This document shows, piece after piece, positions 26,048 to 36,704 of a stretch of DNA of 64,000 nucleotides. The notes beneath the pieces are model-generated. The model was not told the origin of the DNA. It made no database searches and was given only the letters and a program-made list of their open reading frames with translations. This DNA is from Limnanthes douglasii subsp. nivea. Taxonomy: Eukaryota > Streptophyta > Magnoliopsida > Brassicales > Limnanthaceae. The stretch is from contig JAUPFV010000001.1 of assembly GCA_036936605.1 (NCBI GenBank), forward strand, positions 346,529,081 to 346,593,080. The letters are read 5' to 3'. The first letter of the stretch is position 1. Each line of letters starts with the position of its first letter. A program made the translations under genes and the position numbers.

Positions 26048-26571
26048 GCACAAACACAAATAAGTTGGAGTGTCACAAATAATTTGCATAACAAGCTGCG
26101 AATTGCATACATATAAATATTCTTTTAACAGACAATTCGCAGCTTAAGCTGCGAATTATTTACAGACAATTCGTAGCTCAAGCTGCGAATTGTCTGTAAA
26201 TAAACATAAACATACAATCGAGCTGCGAATTGCTTGCATAATGGGTGATCAGGATGCGAACTGTTACACTTTTTACATGCACGTTGCAGGGATCTGGGAA
26301 TTATTCAACAAACACCAAAATCAACAATGAACTACCTAATGCAGATCTAACATACATAATATTTCTCAGGAAAGTATTAGTATTACAGGCAACTAAAATT
26401 CTACCCTGCCTTCGACGATAAACCCATAAACGGAGCAACTATCGTGAGTAGATACTTCATTCTAGTATAAAAAGCAACGCCTATCGTGAATTAACAGAAA
26501 AAGTGGTTCAAATTCGTCAAAAACGCAAAAAAAATACACTTTCCACGATGATGCATACCTGTTAAATTTCA
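26048..26571 (-). other. Leader intron of the Ulp1-like gene
   Basis: The donor AACAG|GTATGC at about 26571 and the acceptor TTTGTGCAG|AAAGT at about 26047 lie upstream of the ATG at 26040. It mirrors the leader intron of the transposase on the other side and likewise contains the palindromic repeats (26085-26265). Confidence 0.65.
26085..26265. repeat. Palindromes in the leader intron of the Ulp1-like gene
   Basis: A perfect 24-bp palindrome at 26134-26157 has the core TTCGCAGCTTAAGCTGCGAA, as at 21491 and 23741. A decayed copy (TTCGTAGCTCAAGCTGCGAA) follows at about 26169, plus three single half-sites. Confidence 0.9.
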
Positions 26572-26799
26572 CCGGTCGGAGAACGAGATTGAACTTTCAG
26601 AGACGACTCCACGACAACTTTGTCGAACAGAAGGTGTGTAGTCTGAGTGAGTAAAAGACGCTGATCGGTGCGATAGTGTCGAAGGTGCGAACGGTGAGAA
26701 GCTGTAGGGTTTTTGGGTTTGAGAGAGAGAGAAAGTATCACGAAGTCGAACGGTTTTCTGGTGGTTTCTAAAATTAGACTTTTGCGTTTGTTTAGGGTG

Positions 26800-26960
26800 A
26801 TAGGAAGGTGGAAAAAGTGGGATGGAATTGAAAAATGGGTATATATAGTGGAAGGGTATTTTTGTCCAATTTATTAGTCTGGGTATTAAGTAACACTATA
26901 TTAAATTTGGGTACTGCCGGATAATAAGATAGTTGAGTGGGTATTTAATAATTAATAGAC
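26800..26960 (-). repeat. Right terminal inverted repeat of the MULE
   Basis: Read on minus it gives TATTAAATACCC-ACTCAACTAT, later GTTACTTAATACCC, then ATACCCTT-CCACTATATATA, in the same order as the left end. The outermost bases do not align cleanly with the left end. Confidence 0.7.
26841..26849 (-). promoter_or_regulatory. TATA box of the Ulp1-like gene, in the right TIR
   Basis: CCACTATATATACCC on minus at the inner edge of the right terminal repeat. A CT-rich leader (TACTTTCTCTCTCTCTC, about 26725-26745) follows downstream, as in many plant leaders. Confidence 0.55.
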
Positions 26961-27760
26961 TAATAAAAAAGAAAGCAGATACCGATTTAGAACTATAGTT
27001 TGGAGGCAAAATTATTTTATTTATACATAACTAGATCTAAGAAATTGAGACCATATATACTTAGGATATGTTTTAATATGTTTAGGTTTTTAGATTTTTA
27101 TTATTTTTTAACGTTATGAAAAACATTGTATCGGCTCCGCCTAAACTTAATACGCCCGAAATCTTATATAGTCCAAACAATTTAGACAACAATATTTTTT
27201 ATCGAAGTTTTTTATGTCGAGAAACTTATTATGACATAAACAAAATGAATTAGTTATTAGAGCTACATTTTGACTTTCATAACTATTCATTTATTAACTT
27301 TTACGGTTTTGCTAATTCGTATTCATGGCACCGGTTAATTCATTACATACCAATTTTTTTAATGATTTAATTTATTGTAACGTTGATAATGATCATGAGA
27401 ATTTATATCTTTATGGACATTGTCATCAACTATATATAAAATATAGGTATGTTTTGATGTTGACAGAAAAGAAAATTAGATTAAATTTAATGTTATTTAA
27501 AATAAAATTTATTCTAATCTAAAATTATAAAATTAAAAATAATTTAAAAACTAAAATTTTGTAATTAAAAAATATATATTCAAAAAACACTGTTCAACTT
27601 TTTAAAAATGTTTTTGTTAAAGCAAAAAGAAAATAAAAAATAAAAGTGATTCTAAAAATATTATTTTAAATTTTAAAAAAAAGTGTCTTTTTATATTTTA
27701 TATTTGAAAACCATAAATAAAATCAACTCTCATTTTTTTTTTAAATATACAATTGATTAA
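26961..27760. other. AT-rich spacer
   Basis: No gene or recognisable repeat. Short frames (27325-27522) are low-complexity. Confidence 0.5.
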
Positions 27761-28429
27761 ATGGCGGAACCAAGAATCCAGGTTTGGAGGGGCTGAAGTA
27801 TTACTCAAACTAGACGTGTTTTAATTATTATTTTTCACTCATCTCGTACTTTAAATTGATTTGTTAATAATTTGTTAGGAAATATTAAAAAACTTTAATC
27901 CTAACATTTTTATTGGTTAAGAAAATCATGAATATTTATTGAAATTAAATATATATAAAAAATTCTAAATTTGATTTATGAGGCATATGTTTAAATAATC
28001 TTAAGTTTATATATGAATTAGTACTAGTTATAACATTTCTGTACAAAATCAAAAGGCTTCATACTAGTTGAGATATGTTCTTACTTATTTGTCATTGATC
28101 CTTCTCATACCTATCCGATCTGGAAATTTGGTCGCACATAACAAATTCTACCACTTTTACCTCCCCTCAGTTGACTTACTTAATGCTCACTCTAATTAGG
28201 TTGTTTCATGATTCATATCTAAGTCATAAAGTTTTACAATGAATATATTTGTTCACTCTTATTAGAGCATCTTAGAAGTTCCTTAGCGTCACTTCAATTA
28301 ATCAAGTCACATTATCTTTATACACTCTAATAAAGTCACTCCGTTTGATGAGCATGACTGATAGTTCATCATCTTCGACATCCCAGAATTTCATCTGTAT
28401 CACGTTTTCGTCTGGGTATAGAGCTCTAA

Positions 28430-28445
28430 TACCAACTATTAGACC
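28430..28445 (-). promoter_or_regulatory. Primer-binding-site-like sequence
   Basis: On minus, AATAGTTGGTATTAGAGC resembles the initiator-tRNA-Met primer site (TGGTATCAGAGC) that follows an LTR. It hints at an old small LTR element (TRIM-like) inside this region, but no LTR pair was found. Confidence 0.3.
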
Positions 28446-29011
28446 CAAATAATAGTATATCAACCACACGCGAGATTAACTTCAAAACAATCAACCAAAT
28501 AATAAAACAACCGATTTATTAACAAAATAGAACCACAAACCTAATCACTGAAAAATAATCAACGGTAAAATAAACCAACAACCAAAACATTTATATGAAA
28601 AGACCACTTCGTTGTGAAGAGTAAAAGACCACAAGACTTATCAAGATTCCACCAAAAACACTTCTACTATTATGATAAGTTGAAGGTAAAAGTATATCCA
28701 ATTCAATATAATAAATATCTACAACCCACCGACAATTTTAAACGTAATAAACTAACAAAAAAAGAAACAAAAATGAATAATATTACAAAAACTACTCCAC
28801 TATTCCAAAAGTTATTTCTCCCAAACCGTAGCATCAAATAACAATCCAACCGGACGTATTGAAGCTTTATATGTCCCAGACATGCTGTCCAAATTTCAGC
28901 CAAAACCGATACTGTTTGATCATTGATCAAACATTTTAAACATGACTTCTTTAAAAATTCCGAAAATAAAAATTTTCCCAATACTAATCTTCCTTGAGGC
29001 TTCGGGGGGCT

Positions 29012-29034
29012 CGCTCCCCCCCCCCCCCCCCCCC
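29012..29034. repeat. Poly-C run
   Basis: More than 20 consecutive C residues after CTCGCT. It may be an assembly-sensitive homopolymer. Confidence 0.8.
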
Positions 29035-29060
29035 TAGCCCCATAGTAAATCCACCCCTGG

Positions 29061-30180
29061 ATTAATATTTTATAATATAATTAATTTTTATTGACATATT
29101 TTTTATAAAAAATATTGTCATTATAAAATTAACAATATAACTCAATATATTATTTTTAAAAGATAATAAAAAAATCAAAATTAAATTTTATAATAAAAAC
29201 ATATTTTAAAAAACTTTGTTATATAAAAAAATAATTTTTAAAAAATACTAAAATTGTAATATATTATTTTGAAAATACTTAAAAAAAAGTAAAATATCAC
29301 AAAATAAATTTAATTTAAGAGCAACGAGTCTCGTGTATTTTATATATGTAAAAGGGAATTTGTTTTCATATATAAAGATATAAACTCTCATGATTATTAT
29401 CAATGTAAAATGTAAAAGTAGACTAAATCATCAAAGATTCTGCATTTAATAATTATTAATCGCTGTCCATGAACCGGTTAGAAAAACGCTTAGCTTATTT
29501 TGTTATCGAGTGTTATTGAACAATCAATATGCACACAGTAAATATGAAATGTTACCCTCTCCATAAAAAAAATCTAATAAAAATTTATCTATATTTTATA
29601 GTAGAAAATTAGTTATTTCACTCATGACGATCGATTCACAATTTTTCCAAAAGTCTATAAACTAAACAACAAAGTGATCGTAAGCAAATAAATCAGTAAA
29701 TTGAGGATTCACACCAACATCTGACCGCAATGGAAGACATCAAAAAAAGTAACCAGCGCACGAAAATTTGGATCAATCGGTTTCAGCTCGAGCAGTCTTG
29801 GTCACAAAATTCCAAACTTTGGCAAAGAAGTTTTGGAAGGAGAATGTGGAAATGATAAATAAATTTTTCGAGATGGTGCAGATGCCTCAAGAGCTAAAAA
29901 TAATATTTTCAATCTACAAACCGCCAACAAGAAACGAGGAGTAAAGAGATGATACAGATTGTCAGACAAGCATATATCACTATCGGGAACATTATCAATA
30001 AGCTCAACTTTTTTTTACACCCATACAGAAGATGTGGCCAAATCAGAATAGACATGCTAAGGGAAAATCAACAAATGTCGAGACCTAAGATGGTACAAGA
30101 AGAAGATGAGTCAAACGAATCAAAAGAGAGTAGTTGGAGCAAATAGATGACCCCAAACTCTTTGGATCAACCGAACCAAG

Positions 30181-30244
<64 letters not shown>

Positions 30245-31756
30245 AAACCGGATGCAACTGTAAGTCTCCAAAGACAACAATACAATCAGGAGATTCCTCG
30301 ATCATCAACCACTCATAACCAACAAAATTAGCACTGGATTCCTTCACCATTCAGATTGGTCCCACCAGACGTACACCAAATGGGTCATGCAACTAATTAA
30401 CGGGCCCTAACAGTCCAACCAAGAGTTAACATTCAATACCCAACTCCTCATGCCCATCTCAATATATCACCTGGCTATCCAACAACTTCGGCTGATTCAA
30501 TGGTAATAACCCATATGGGCCTCCGTCAGTCTATATGTGGCAGCAACTCCACAAGGATAGAATTCTAACATATCACCAGCCTTATAATACTATCCTTCAA
30601 ATACTATCCTTCAAGTAATTATGCGGACCCTTAAGACATTCATATAACATAAAAGAGAATAAAATATGGCCAACAATAAATTAGCAAATTATAGGTAAAT
30701 ATTGACAAAACTTGTATCTTTTATGATAACTATCATGAATTTACATATGATGAGTCTCATGTGGCGCTGAAAATAGAATAAGGATTAGTGAGACCATACT
30801 CCAACATTTACAAGAGGATATGTTCATTGTAATGACGATATAAATGACTACATGAAAGATTTCTGATGTGAAATTCTCCGGTATCCCAAAGTGATGATAC
30901 TATAAAATGTAACGTATTTGTCTTAACGCTAGACGTGGTTCAATAGCTTGTTGACTGGGAGTATCTAAAATTTCAACATATTATAGACAATCTTTTGCAA
31001 CCATTGCTTAGACAAAAAAACAATTAAAAAAAATACCCATTATATATAGAGACCCGTCGAAGCTTGCAGACATAAAGAAAATTATGGTGATAAAAAAATA
31101 ATATCCTAAATTATCCGAACAATATAGCTCACCTTGCATATCGGACAAGCTTGGATAATGATAAAAGTGCGTGTAGAAAAATCATAGAGTTTAGCCTTTA
31201 AATAATGGATTATGCTAATTGGTGTCCATGGACACCGGTTAGCCAACATTTAATTTTACTTTTTTTACTAATAATTATCGCAGTTTTATACAATAATAAT
31301 GGGTATTACCCTTATGTTTACTCTCCTAACCTTACAAACATGGTAATCACCTTTCTTTGTACTAGGTAAGTTTGTTAATATGATAAAAAAAATTATATTC
31401 AATTTTTTATTTAAAAATATAGTAATTAATTATTTCAATTATGAGAATAAAAATAAAAATGTTACATAATTATTTTTTATTAAAGTAATTTATAACTATT
31501 AAATAATATTTATCATTTTTATATTTTAAAAATTAGTTACTTTTAAATCTTAAATAAAATTATATAAACAAGTTTCTAAAATATTTTAAAATATAATTAT
31601 GAATTAAGTGTTGTTTTTTCAAATTTTTAATTCTAATTATAAATTCATATTTTAATTTCATTTAAAAAAATTAAATATTCAGTTTAATTTTCAATTTTTC
31701 TAACTAATTAATTTTCTTAAATCATTTTTTTAAGAAGTGGAAAGTTTATTAATTAC
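29061..31756. other. AT-rich stretch without supported genes
   Basis: Only short frames are present. It holds the (TA)n run listed separately and a 14-base duplication ATACTATCCTTCAA at about 30588-30616. Some GC-balanced sequence at 29700-30550 may be an old unidentified transposon; no domain was recognised in it. Confidence 0.5.
30184..30240. repeat. (TA)n microsatellite
   Basis: About 57 bases of uninterrupted TA. Tyr-Ile frames through it are spurious. Confidence 0.95.
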
Positions 31757-31956
31757 GGCTTCTCGAATGTTCCAGAAGTGGTGTAGAGTCTTCTAGAAGC
31801 TTGTGGAATATTTTGGAAGCTTGGGGCTTCTGGAATGTTCCAAAAGTGATGAAGAGTCTTCCAAAATCTTCTATAACTCTCTAGGGTATTCTAGATACTA
31901 CCAAGGAACCTCGTGGACTGGACTATATCTAGAGGGAGATTGGGCGGACCGTGACA
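31757..31956 (-). repeat. Truncated 3' LTR of the chromovirus
   Basis: It matches 37022-37223 of the 5' LTR, then ends abruptly at 31757 against AT-rich DNA. A four-unit heat-shock element (TTCtcGAAtgTTCcaGAA, 31760-31777) is intact; the six-unit run has decayed. Confidence 0.85.
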
Positions 31957-32360
31957 TTCTCCCCCACCAAATCTCGCGACGTCCTCGTCGTGGTGTGTTT
32001 GTTGAACTGCTCAATGGCATCCTTGAACTGCCAAAGGGATTCTTCAGGTTCCCAAGTTGCTTCCTGGACTAATGCATTCTTCCACTTCACCAGATACTCC
32101 TTGCAAGGTGGTACACCCTTCCTCCAGACAATGTGGTCGGTCAATAGCTTGTCTACATCTTTATCGAATGATGTGGCAATCATGGGTGTTGCTCGGCTGG
32201 ATTCTCCTCGAATTTTATCTTCATTGTCTTGATGGAATGGATTTATGTTGCTGACATGGAAGACCGGATGGATTTTCATCTTGGATGGGAGTTCTACTCG
32301 GTAAGATGCTTTCTCCACTTTGGCTAACACCTTAAATGGCCCCTCATACTTGCGTAACAA
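31929..32360 (-). pseudogene. Integrase C-terminus with chromodomain
   Basis: The GPFKVLAKVEKASYRVELP module and KIHPVFHVSNINPF of gypsy integrases are followed by a chromodomain: KEYLVKWKNALVQEATWEPEE. Chromodomains of such elements direct integration to marked chromatin. The final codons overlap the polypurine tract and LTR. Confidence 0.85.
31957..31968 (-). promoter_or_regulatory. Polypurine tract of the chromovirus
   Basis: On minus GGTGGGGGAGAA stands directly before TGTCACGG, the start of the 3' LTR. Confidence 0.8.
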
Positions 32361-32556
32361 GCCTTTGTGTAGCGGTCTGATGTACTTTAATTTTTATGGA
32401 AGGAGCTTGACAAATACCATGTCGCCAGCTTGGAATTCCATGTGTCGTTGTTTCTAATCCGCCCACTTTTTCATCTTCTTTGCCGCCTTCACCAATTGGG
32501 CGCGTGCGAAGTCTCTTTGCTGCTGCCAATCTTGGGCGGTCTTGTATGCGCCAGGG

Positions 32557-33429
32557 CTAGTACCTGCATAAGAAAAAAATTAAAGTACTTGGTGTTAAAG
32601 GATGTTGCTCGGTTGCGAGTTCGAAAGGACTCTTCCTGGTGGACTCTGAGCGTTGTAGGTTGTAAGAGAACTGGGCTACGTCGATTAATCGTGACCAATC
32701 TCGTTGGATGGCGCTGACATAATGTCGAATGTATAGTTCTAGTAGCATGTTTACTCGTTTCGTCTGTCCGTCTGATTGGGGTGAAAGCTGGTAGAGAAGT
32801 TGAGTAGGGTACCCATTAGTTTAAAGAGCTCAGTCCAAAATTTCCCTGTGAAGCGGCATCTCGATCACTCACAATATTCTTCGGGATCCCCAAATACTTT
32901 ACCACGTGTCGGAAGAATAGTTTGGCTGCTTCGTCGGCTGTGCACCCAGGTGAAGCTGTTGCAAAGGTTGCGTACTTGGTGAATCTATCTACCACTACCT
33001 TAATCGTTCCAAAGCTGTCTGAATTGGGAAAAAAGATGATAAAGTCCATCGAGACGCTCTACCATGGTCTCTCGGGAATAGGAAGTGGTTCCAAGAGTCC
33101 GCTTGGTTGTTTTTCTTCGATCTTATCTTGTTGGCATATGAGACACGTCCGTACATATGTCTCTACGTTGTCTCGGAGTTGGGGCCAAAAGAAATTCTGT
33201 GCACTAGGGCTAAGCTGCGATGATTCCCGGGATGGCCTGCCCACTGTGAGTCATGACATTCTTTGATGATGTCTCTTCGTAAGTTTTCCCACCGAGGGAC
33301 ATACCCTGAAGTGAGAAGTACATCGTCTTCAACCCAGAATTGTCTCGTTTTTCCTGCCTTGGCCAGCTCCATCATGCTTTTTGCTTTTGGGTCTTTGTCC
33401 ATCCCTTCTTTTATACGACCCATTAACAT
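32557..33429 (-). pseudogene. Chromovirus integrase
   Basis: HHCC zinc region: CHDSQWAGHPGNHRSL, later CLICQQDK. Catalytic core: VVDRFTKYATFATA and KNIVSDRD. Then LLELYIRHYVSA and FSYNLQRSESTRKSPFEL. Frameshifts or stops occur at about 33190, 33050 and 32820. Confidence 0.8.
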
Positions 33430-33923
33430 GCTACTAGCTTGGGTGAGATTTGCAAATTCCGCTTTGCGACTAAGTGCATCGGCGAAAACGTTGGCTTTCC
33501 CTGGTTTGTACTCGAGATCATAGTCGAATTCTGCAAGGAAATCTTTCCATCTTGCTTGTTTGGCGCTTAGATTTTTCTGTGTTTAGAAGTAGCTTGTCGC
33601 CACATTGTCTGTCTTGACAAAGAACTTTGAACCGAGGAGATAATGTCTCCACATGCGTAAGCAATGAACCACTGATGTCATCTCTTTCTCTTGTATAGTG
33701 TACCTCCGCTCTATATCATTCAGTTTACGACTTTCAAATGCGATGGGGTGTCATTCCTGCATTAGCACGCCTCCTATAGCAAAGTATGAAGCATCGGTGT
33801 GCACTTCGAATGACATGGTTGGGTCAGGAATTTTCAAGACTGGCACCTCGATCACGACCTGTTTTAGTTCTTCAAATGCTTTCTGACATCGGTTCGACCA
33901 CTCCCATGTTCTTCTTTTCTTTA
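33430..33923 (-). pseudogene. Chromovirus RNase H region
   Basis: On minus, pieces such as SFEVHTDASYFAIGG, LNDIERRYTIQEKEM and a later FLAEFDYDLEYKPGK are visible in shifting frames. They correspond to the gypsy RNase H core and its DTASD / tether region. Confidence 0.65.
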
Positions 33924-34856
33924 TTAGATCGGTGAGGGGGCTGCCTTCTGGGAGTACCCAAGGATGAAACGCCGATAGTAGTTGGCAAGGCCTACGAAGG
34001 ATCGTAATTCATGTACTTTGGTTGGAGCTGTCCACTCTTGAATTGTACGGATTTTGGCTTCCTCCATCATAAGCTTCCCTTCGCTAATCTTGTGACCTAG
34101 GAAAAAGACTTTCTCTTGGGCAAATGAATATTTTTTTGCCTTTACATATAGCTCGTTTTTCTTCAATGCTTGGAAAATTGTGCGTAAATGCTCGACATGC
34201 TCGTCTATTGTCTTGCTATATATTACTATATCATCAAGGTATACTACGAAATATTTGTCTAAATAGGGGTGCATGATTTTATTCATTAATGTGCAAAATG
34301 TAGCGGGCGCATTGGTTAGTCAGAAAGGCATGACTAAAAACTCGTAAGCCCCGTACCTGGTCACACATGCCATCTTTTGTTCGTCGCCTTCTGAAATTCT
34401 AACCTGGTAGTATCCTGATCTCAAATCAAGCTTGATGAAGTATCTTACATTCCCCAGCTGGTTGAACAAGTCTGCGATTAGCGGTATTGGGTATTTGTTC
34501 TTTACGGTCACTTTGTTAAGTTCCCGGTAGTCGATGCACATCCTCATCGATCCATCCTTCTTCTTTTGAAATAACACCGGTGCTCCATAGGGTGCTTTGT
34601 ATGGTTGGATATACCCTGCATCCAATAGTTTTCTAAGTTGCTTCTTTAATTCTGCTAACTCCGGTGGGGACATCCGGTATGGTGCTCTCACGGGAGGTTT
34701 GGCTTCAGGCTCTAGTTCATTGGCATGGTCAATTTCTCCTCGTGGTGGTAAATTCTTTGGCAGCTCCTTGGGCATTACACATTTGAATTCTTCGAAAACT
34801 TTGTTTATCTCTATTGGGACTGCTTTGAATTGGGTGTTTGGTTTTTCTTCCTTCAT
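33924..34856 (-). pseudogene. Chromovirus reverse transcriptase
   Basis: Fragments 34856-34320 and 34286-33924 are in one frame apart from a TGA at 34320-34322. Motifs: [51 protein letters not shown] (catalytic YLDD), [15 protein letters not shown]. The stop falls just after VMPF, in the middle of the palm. Confidence 0.85.
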
Positions 34857-35334
34857 GGTTGCTAGGAGTCACTTCACCCCTTTTAAGCCCTTTCTTGAGT
34901 TGTATTGCGGACAAGACCTTTGTCTCTTTGGACTCGTTAGTAACCGGGACAAGGTATGCTGAATTCTCCCCGAGGATGCACAAAGAGTCAAAGGGTGGCA
35001 TGGGGATGGCCCGTTGTTCACGCATAAACTCTAGTCCTAACACCATGCTAAAGTCATCCATTGGAATAACTGAAAAGTTTACCTGACCGGACCACTTGTT
35101 AAGATGTATTTCTACGTTTTGTGCTACGCCTTCCAATGGTTGTGCTTCTGAATTTACAGCCTCCACAGTACCCGCTCCTTTGACAATATTCATGCCTAGT
35201 CGGGTTGCTTATTTCTTGGATATGAAGTTGTGGGTTGCTCCTGTATCCACTAAGGCACATGATATTTTTCCATTCACGTTGACATCTACGAACATAAGCT
35301 TCTTGTCTTTACATTTGGTTTTCTCTCCTTTAGC
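34857..35334 (-). pseudogene. Chromovirus protease region
   Basis: In frame with gag, it has ALVDTGATHNFIS with the catalytic DTG, then a TAA stop (at about 35208-35210), then PMDDFSMVLGLEFM. A frameshift near 34860 separates it from RT. Confidence 0.75.
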
Positions 35335-36672
35335 TCAGACGCTGCTCAGTTTTTGTAACGAGTTTACCATTGAATCACGTTCTTCTTCGGAATCGATCTC
35401 CTCTATTAGCACGCTAAGATTTCCTCTCTTTGGGCAATCTCGGACTCTATGATTTCCATCGCATATGAAACATTTGTATTGGGACGTATCTTCTTCCTTA
35501 CGCTCAGGAACTTTGTCTCTTGGCAGAAAATATCTCCTCTGAGTCTGTTTGTCTCTATCATTTCTTCCTCCACCACCTTTATTATAGTAGCTTCCCGGAT
35601 TTCTTCCTTTTTCGTCATAATTAACATTATAGTTTCTGGGACGATAATTTGGATCATAGTTTTTTCCCAAGTAATTTGGGTTTGGGTTTGTGTTTCCCGA
35701 ATTTTTGGCTTTTTCTTCAGAGTAGGTATCATGCAATTTCTCGGGTTCGGTTATGGCTTCGGTCAATGTTCGAACATGCCTTCGATCTAACTCTTGTTTC
35801 ACCCATCCTTTCGCACCGCATAGGAAGTTGAAGAGCTTCTCTTCTTCAGATTGGTTGGGTATTTCTAGTAACAGGTTTGCATACGCTTGGGTATACTCTT
35901 TGATTGAACCCGTTTGTTTCAGGTATTTTAATTTGGCTCTCGCTTCGTAAGCCGCATTAACAGGGTAAAAATAATTCTTAAGATCATTCTTAAAGTCTGA
36001 ACAATTATCGATAATAGCCATACCTTGTTGGATTTCTTTGCTCTGGAGTCTCCACCATGCTAAGGCATTGTCGGTGAGGAATACCGTTGCTCTTTCTATT
36101 TTCTTTAAGTCGTCTGCCATCTCGAGGTGTTTAAAGTACCTCTCGCAGCTCCATATGAATGTGTCAATTTCTTTGGCGTCTCTCTTCCCATCATAAGGCA
36201 TAGGTTTTGGAGCATCTTCCCTTGTAATTTTGCTCGTCCCACCATTTATCGCAGCCTTTTTGCATAATATTAGCTCGCCACTAATCCCCTCCAATGTTTC
36301 CTTGAGTGTTGTTAACTCATGCTCGACTGACGTTATCCTGTTTGCCGTTTGTCTGAGCTTAATCAGTTCTTCCTCGGCTGCCAACAACCTGGCCATGGCG
36401 ATCTCGCCTCCTTCCATGATTTGGGCTTGTGCCTCCATTTTAATAGAGTCTATGGGTTTTCTTACGTAGTCATCCATGGTATCTTTCCACCTCTCAAGAG
36501 ATTTATTTCTCAAGAACTCTTCATTGGCGCACAGAAAGAAGTCGTTCATTCGTTGTTCTAAGCGTACCATTCTTGCTTTAAGACTTGACTGAACATCTTT
36601 GGATTTTTCCCTCTTTTTGGATTGACCTTTGGTACCTCTCTCTGTGGTAATGTTGTTGGTTGGGTCAGCCAT
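35335..36672 (-). CDS. Chromovirus gag
   Basis: An open frame of 445 codons starting MADPTNNITTERG, 20 bases inside the primer site. A coiled-coil N-terminal third is followed by the retrotransposon gag core (LAWWRLQSKEIQQG, then ARAKLKYLKQTGSIKEYTQAY) and an Asn/Tyr/Gly-rich linker. The C-terminal zinc knuckle is CFICDGNHRVRDC (CX2CX4HX4C). The frame ends in TGA at 35335-35337, but the same frame continues into the protease, so in the intact element this was probably one gag-pol frame. Confidence 0.85.
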   Translation of the reverse strand: MADPTNNITTERGTKGQSKKREKSKDVQSSLKARMVRLEQRMNDFFLCANEEFLRNKSLERWKDTMDDYVRKPIDSIKMEAQAQIMEGGEIAMARLLAAEEELIKLRQTANRITSVEHELTTLKETLEGISGELILCKKAAINGGTSKITREDAPKPMPYDGKRDAKEIDTFIWSCERYFKHLEMADDLKKIERATVFLTDNALAWWRLQSKEIQQGMAIIDNCSDFKNDLKNYFYPVNAAYEARAKLKYLKQTGSIKEYTQAYANLLLEIPNQSEEEKLFNFLCGAKGWVKQELDRRHVRTLTEAITEPEKLHDTYSEEKAKNSGNTNPNPNYLGKNYDPNYRPRNYNVNYDEKGRNPGSYYNKGGGGRNDRDKQTQRRYFLPRDKVPERKEEDTSQYKCFICDGNHRVRDCPKRGNLSVLIEEIDSEEERDSMVNSLQKLSSV

Positions 36673-36690
36673 CTCGGAGTATCGAACCTA

Positions 36691-36702
36691 CTCTGATACC
36701 AA
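36691..36702 (-). promoter_or_regulatory. Primer binding site of the chromovirus
   Basis: TTGGTATCAGAG on minus, complementary to the 3' end of initiator tRNA-Met, lies between the 5' LTR and gag. Confidence 0.8.
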
Positions 36703-36704
36703 AC

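Larger units (their letters stand above)
15673..26960. mobile_element. Mutator-like element (MULE) carrying a Ulp1-like gene
   Basis: The element of about 11.3 kb has long diverged terminal inverted repeats. Both ends contain ACTCAACTAT, then GTTACTTAATAC about 50-60 bases further in, then a TATA box. Inside are a mudrA-type transposase on plus, a small gene on minus and a ten-exon Ulp1-peptidase-like gene on minus. MULEs with Ulp1-like cargo are known (KAONASHI in Arabidopsis, CUMULE in melon), and this belongs to that class. The exact ends are uncertain because I found no clean 9-bp target duplication. Coding stops suggest it no longer moves by itself. Confidence 0.85.
27762..29060. mobile_element. 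Possible non-autonomous DNA transposon (hAT-like ends)
   Basis: The left end reads TGGCGGAACCAAGAATCCAGG and the right end, inverted, reads CAGGGGTGGATTTACTATGG. Both resemble the '(CA)GTGGCGGAnCCA' ends common to plant hAT-type elements. GATTAA flanks both sides (about 27755 and 29057), which may be part of an 8-bp target duplication. No transposase frame inside. Ends match only loosely, so this is tentative. Confidence 0.35.

Noticed and set aside
20730..26265. Regularly spaced palindromic repeats that at first sight recall a CRISPR array
   Set aside because: The genome is a plant nuclear genome, spacing is irregular, repeat units are short and variable, and the clusters lie in introns of transposon genes. 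No cas genes are present.
30085..30350. Frames with long Tyr-Ile runs
   Set aside because: They translate the (TA)n microsatellite; the flanking parts show no recognised domain.
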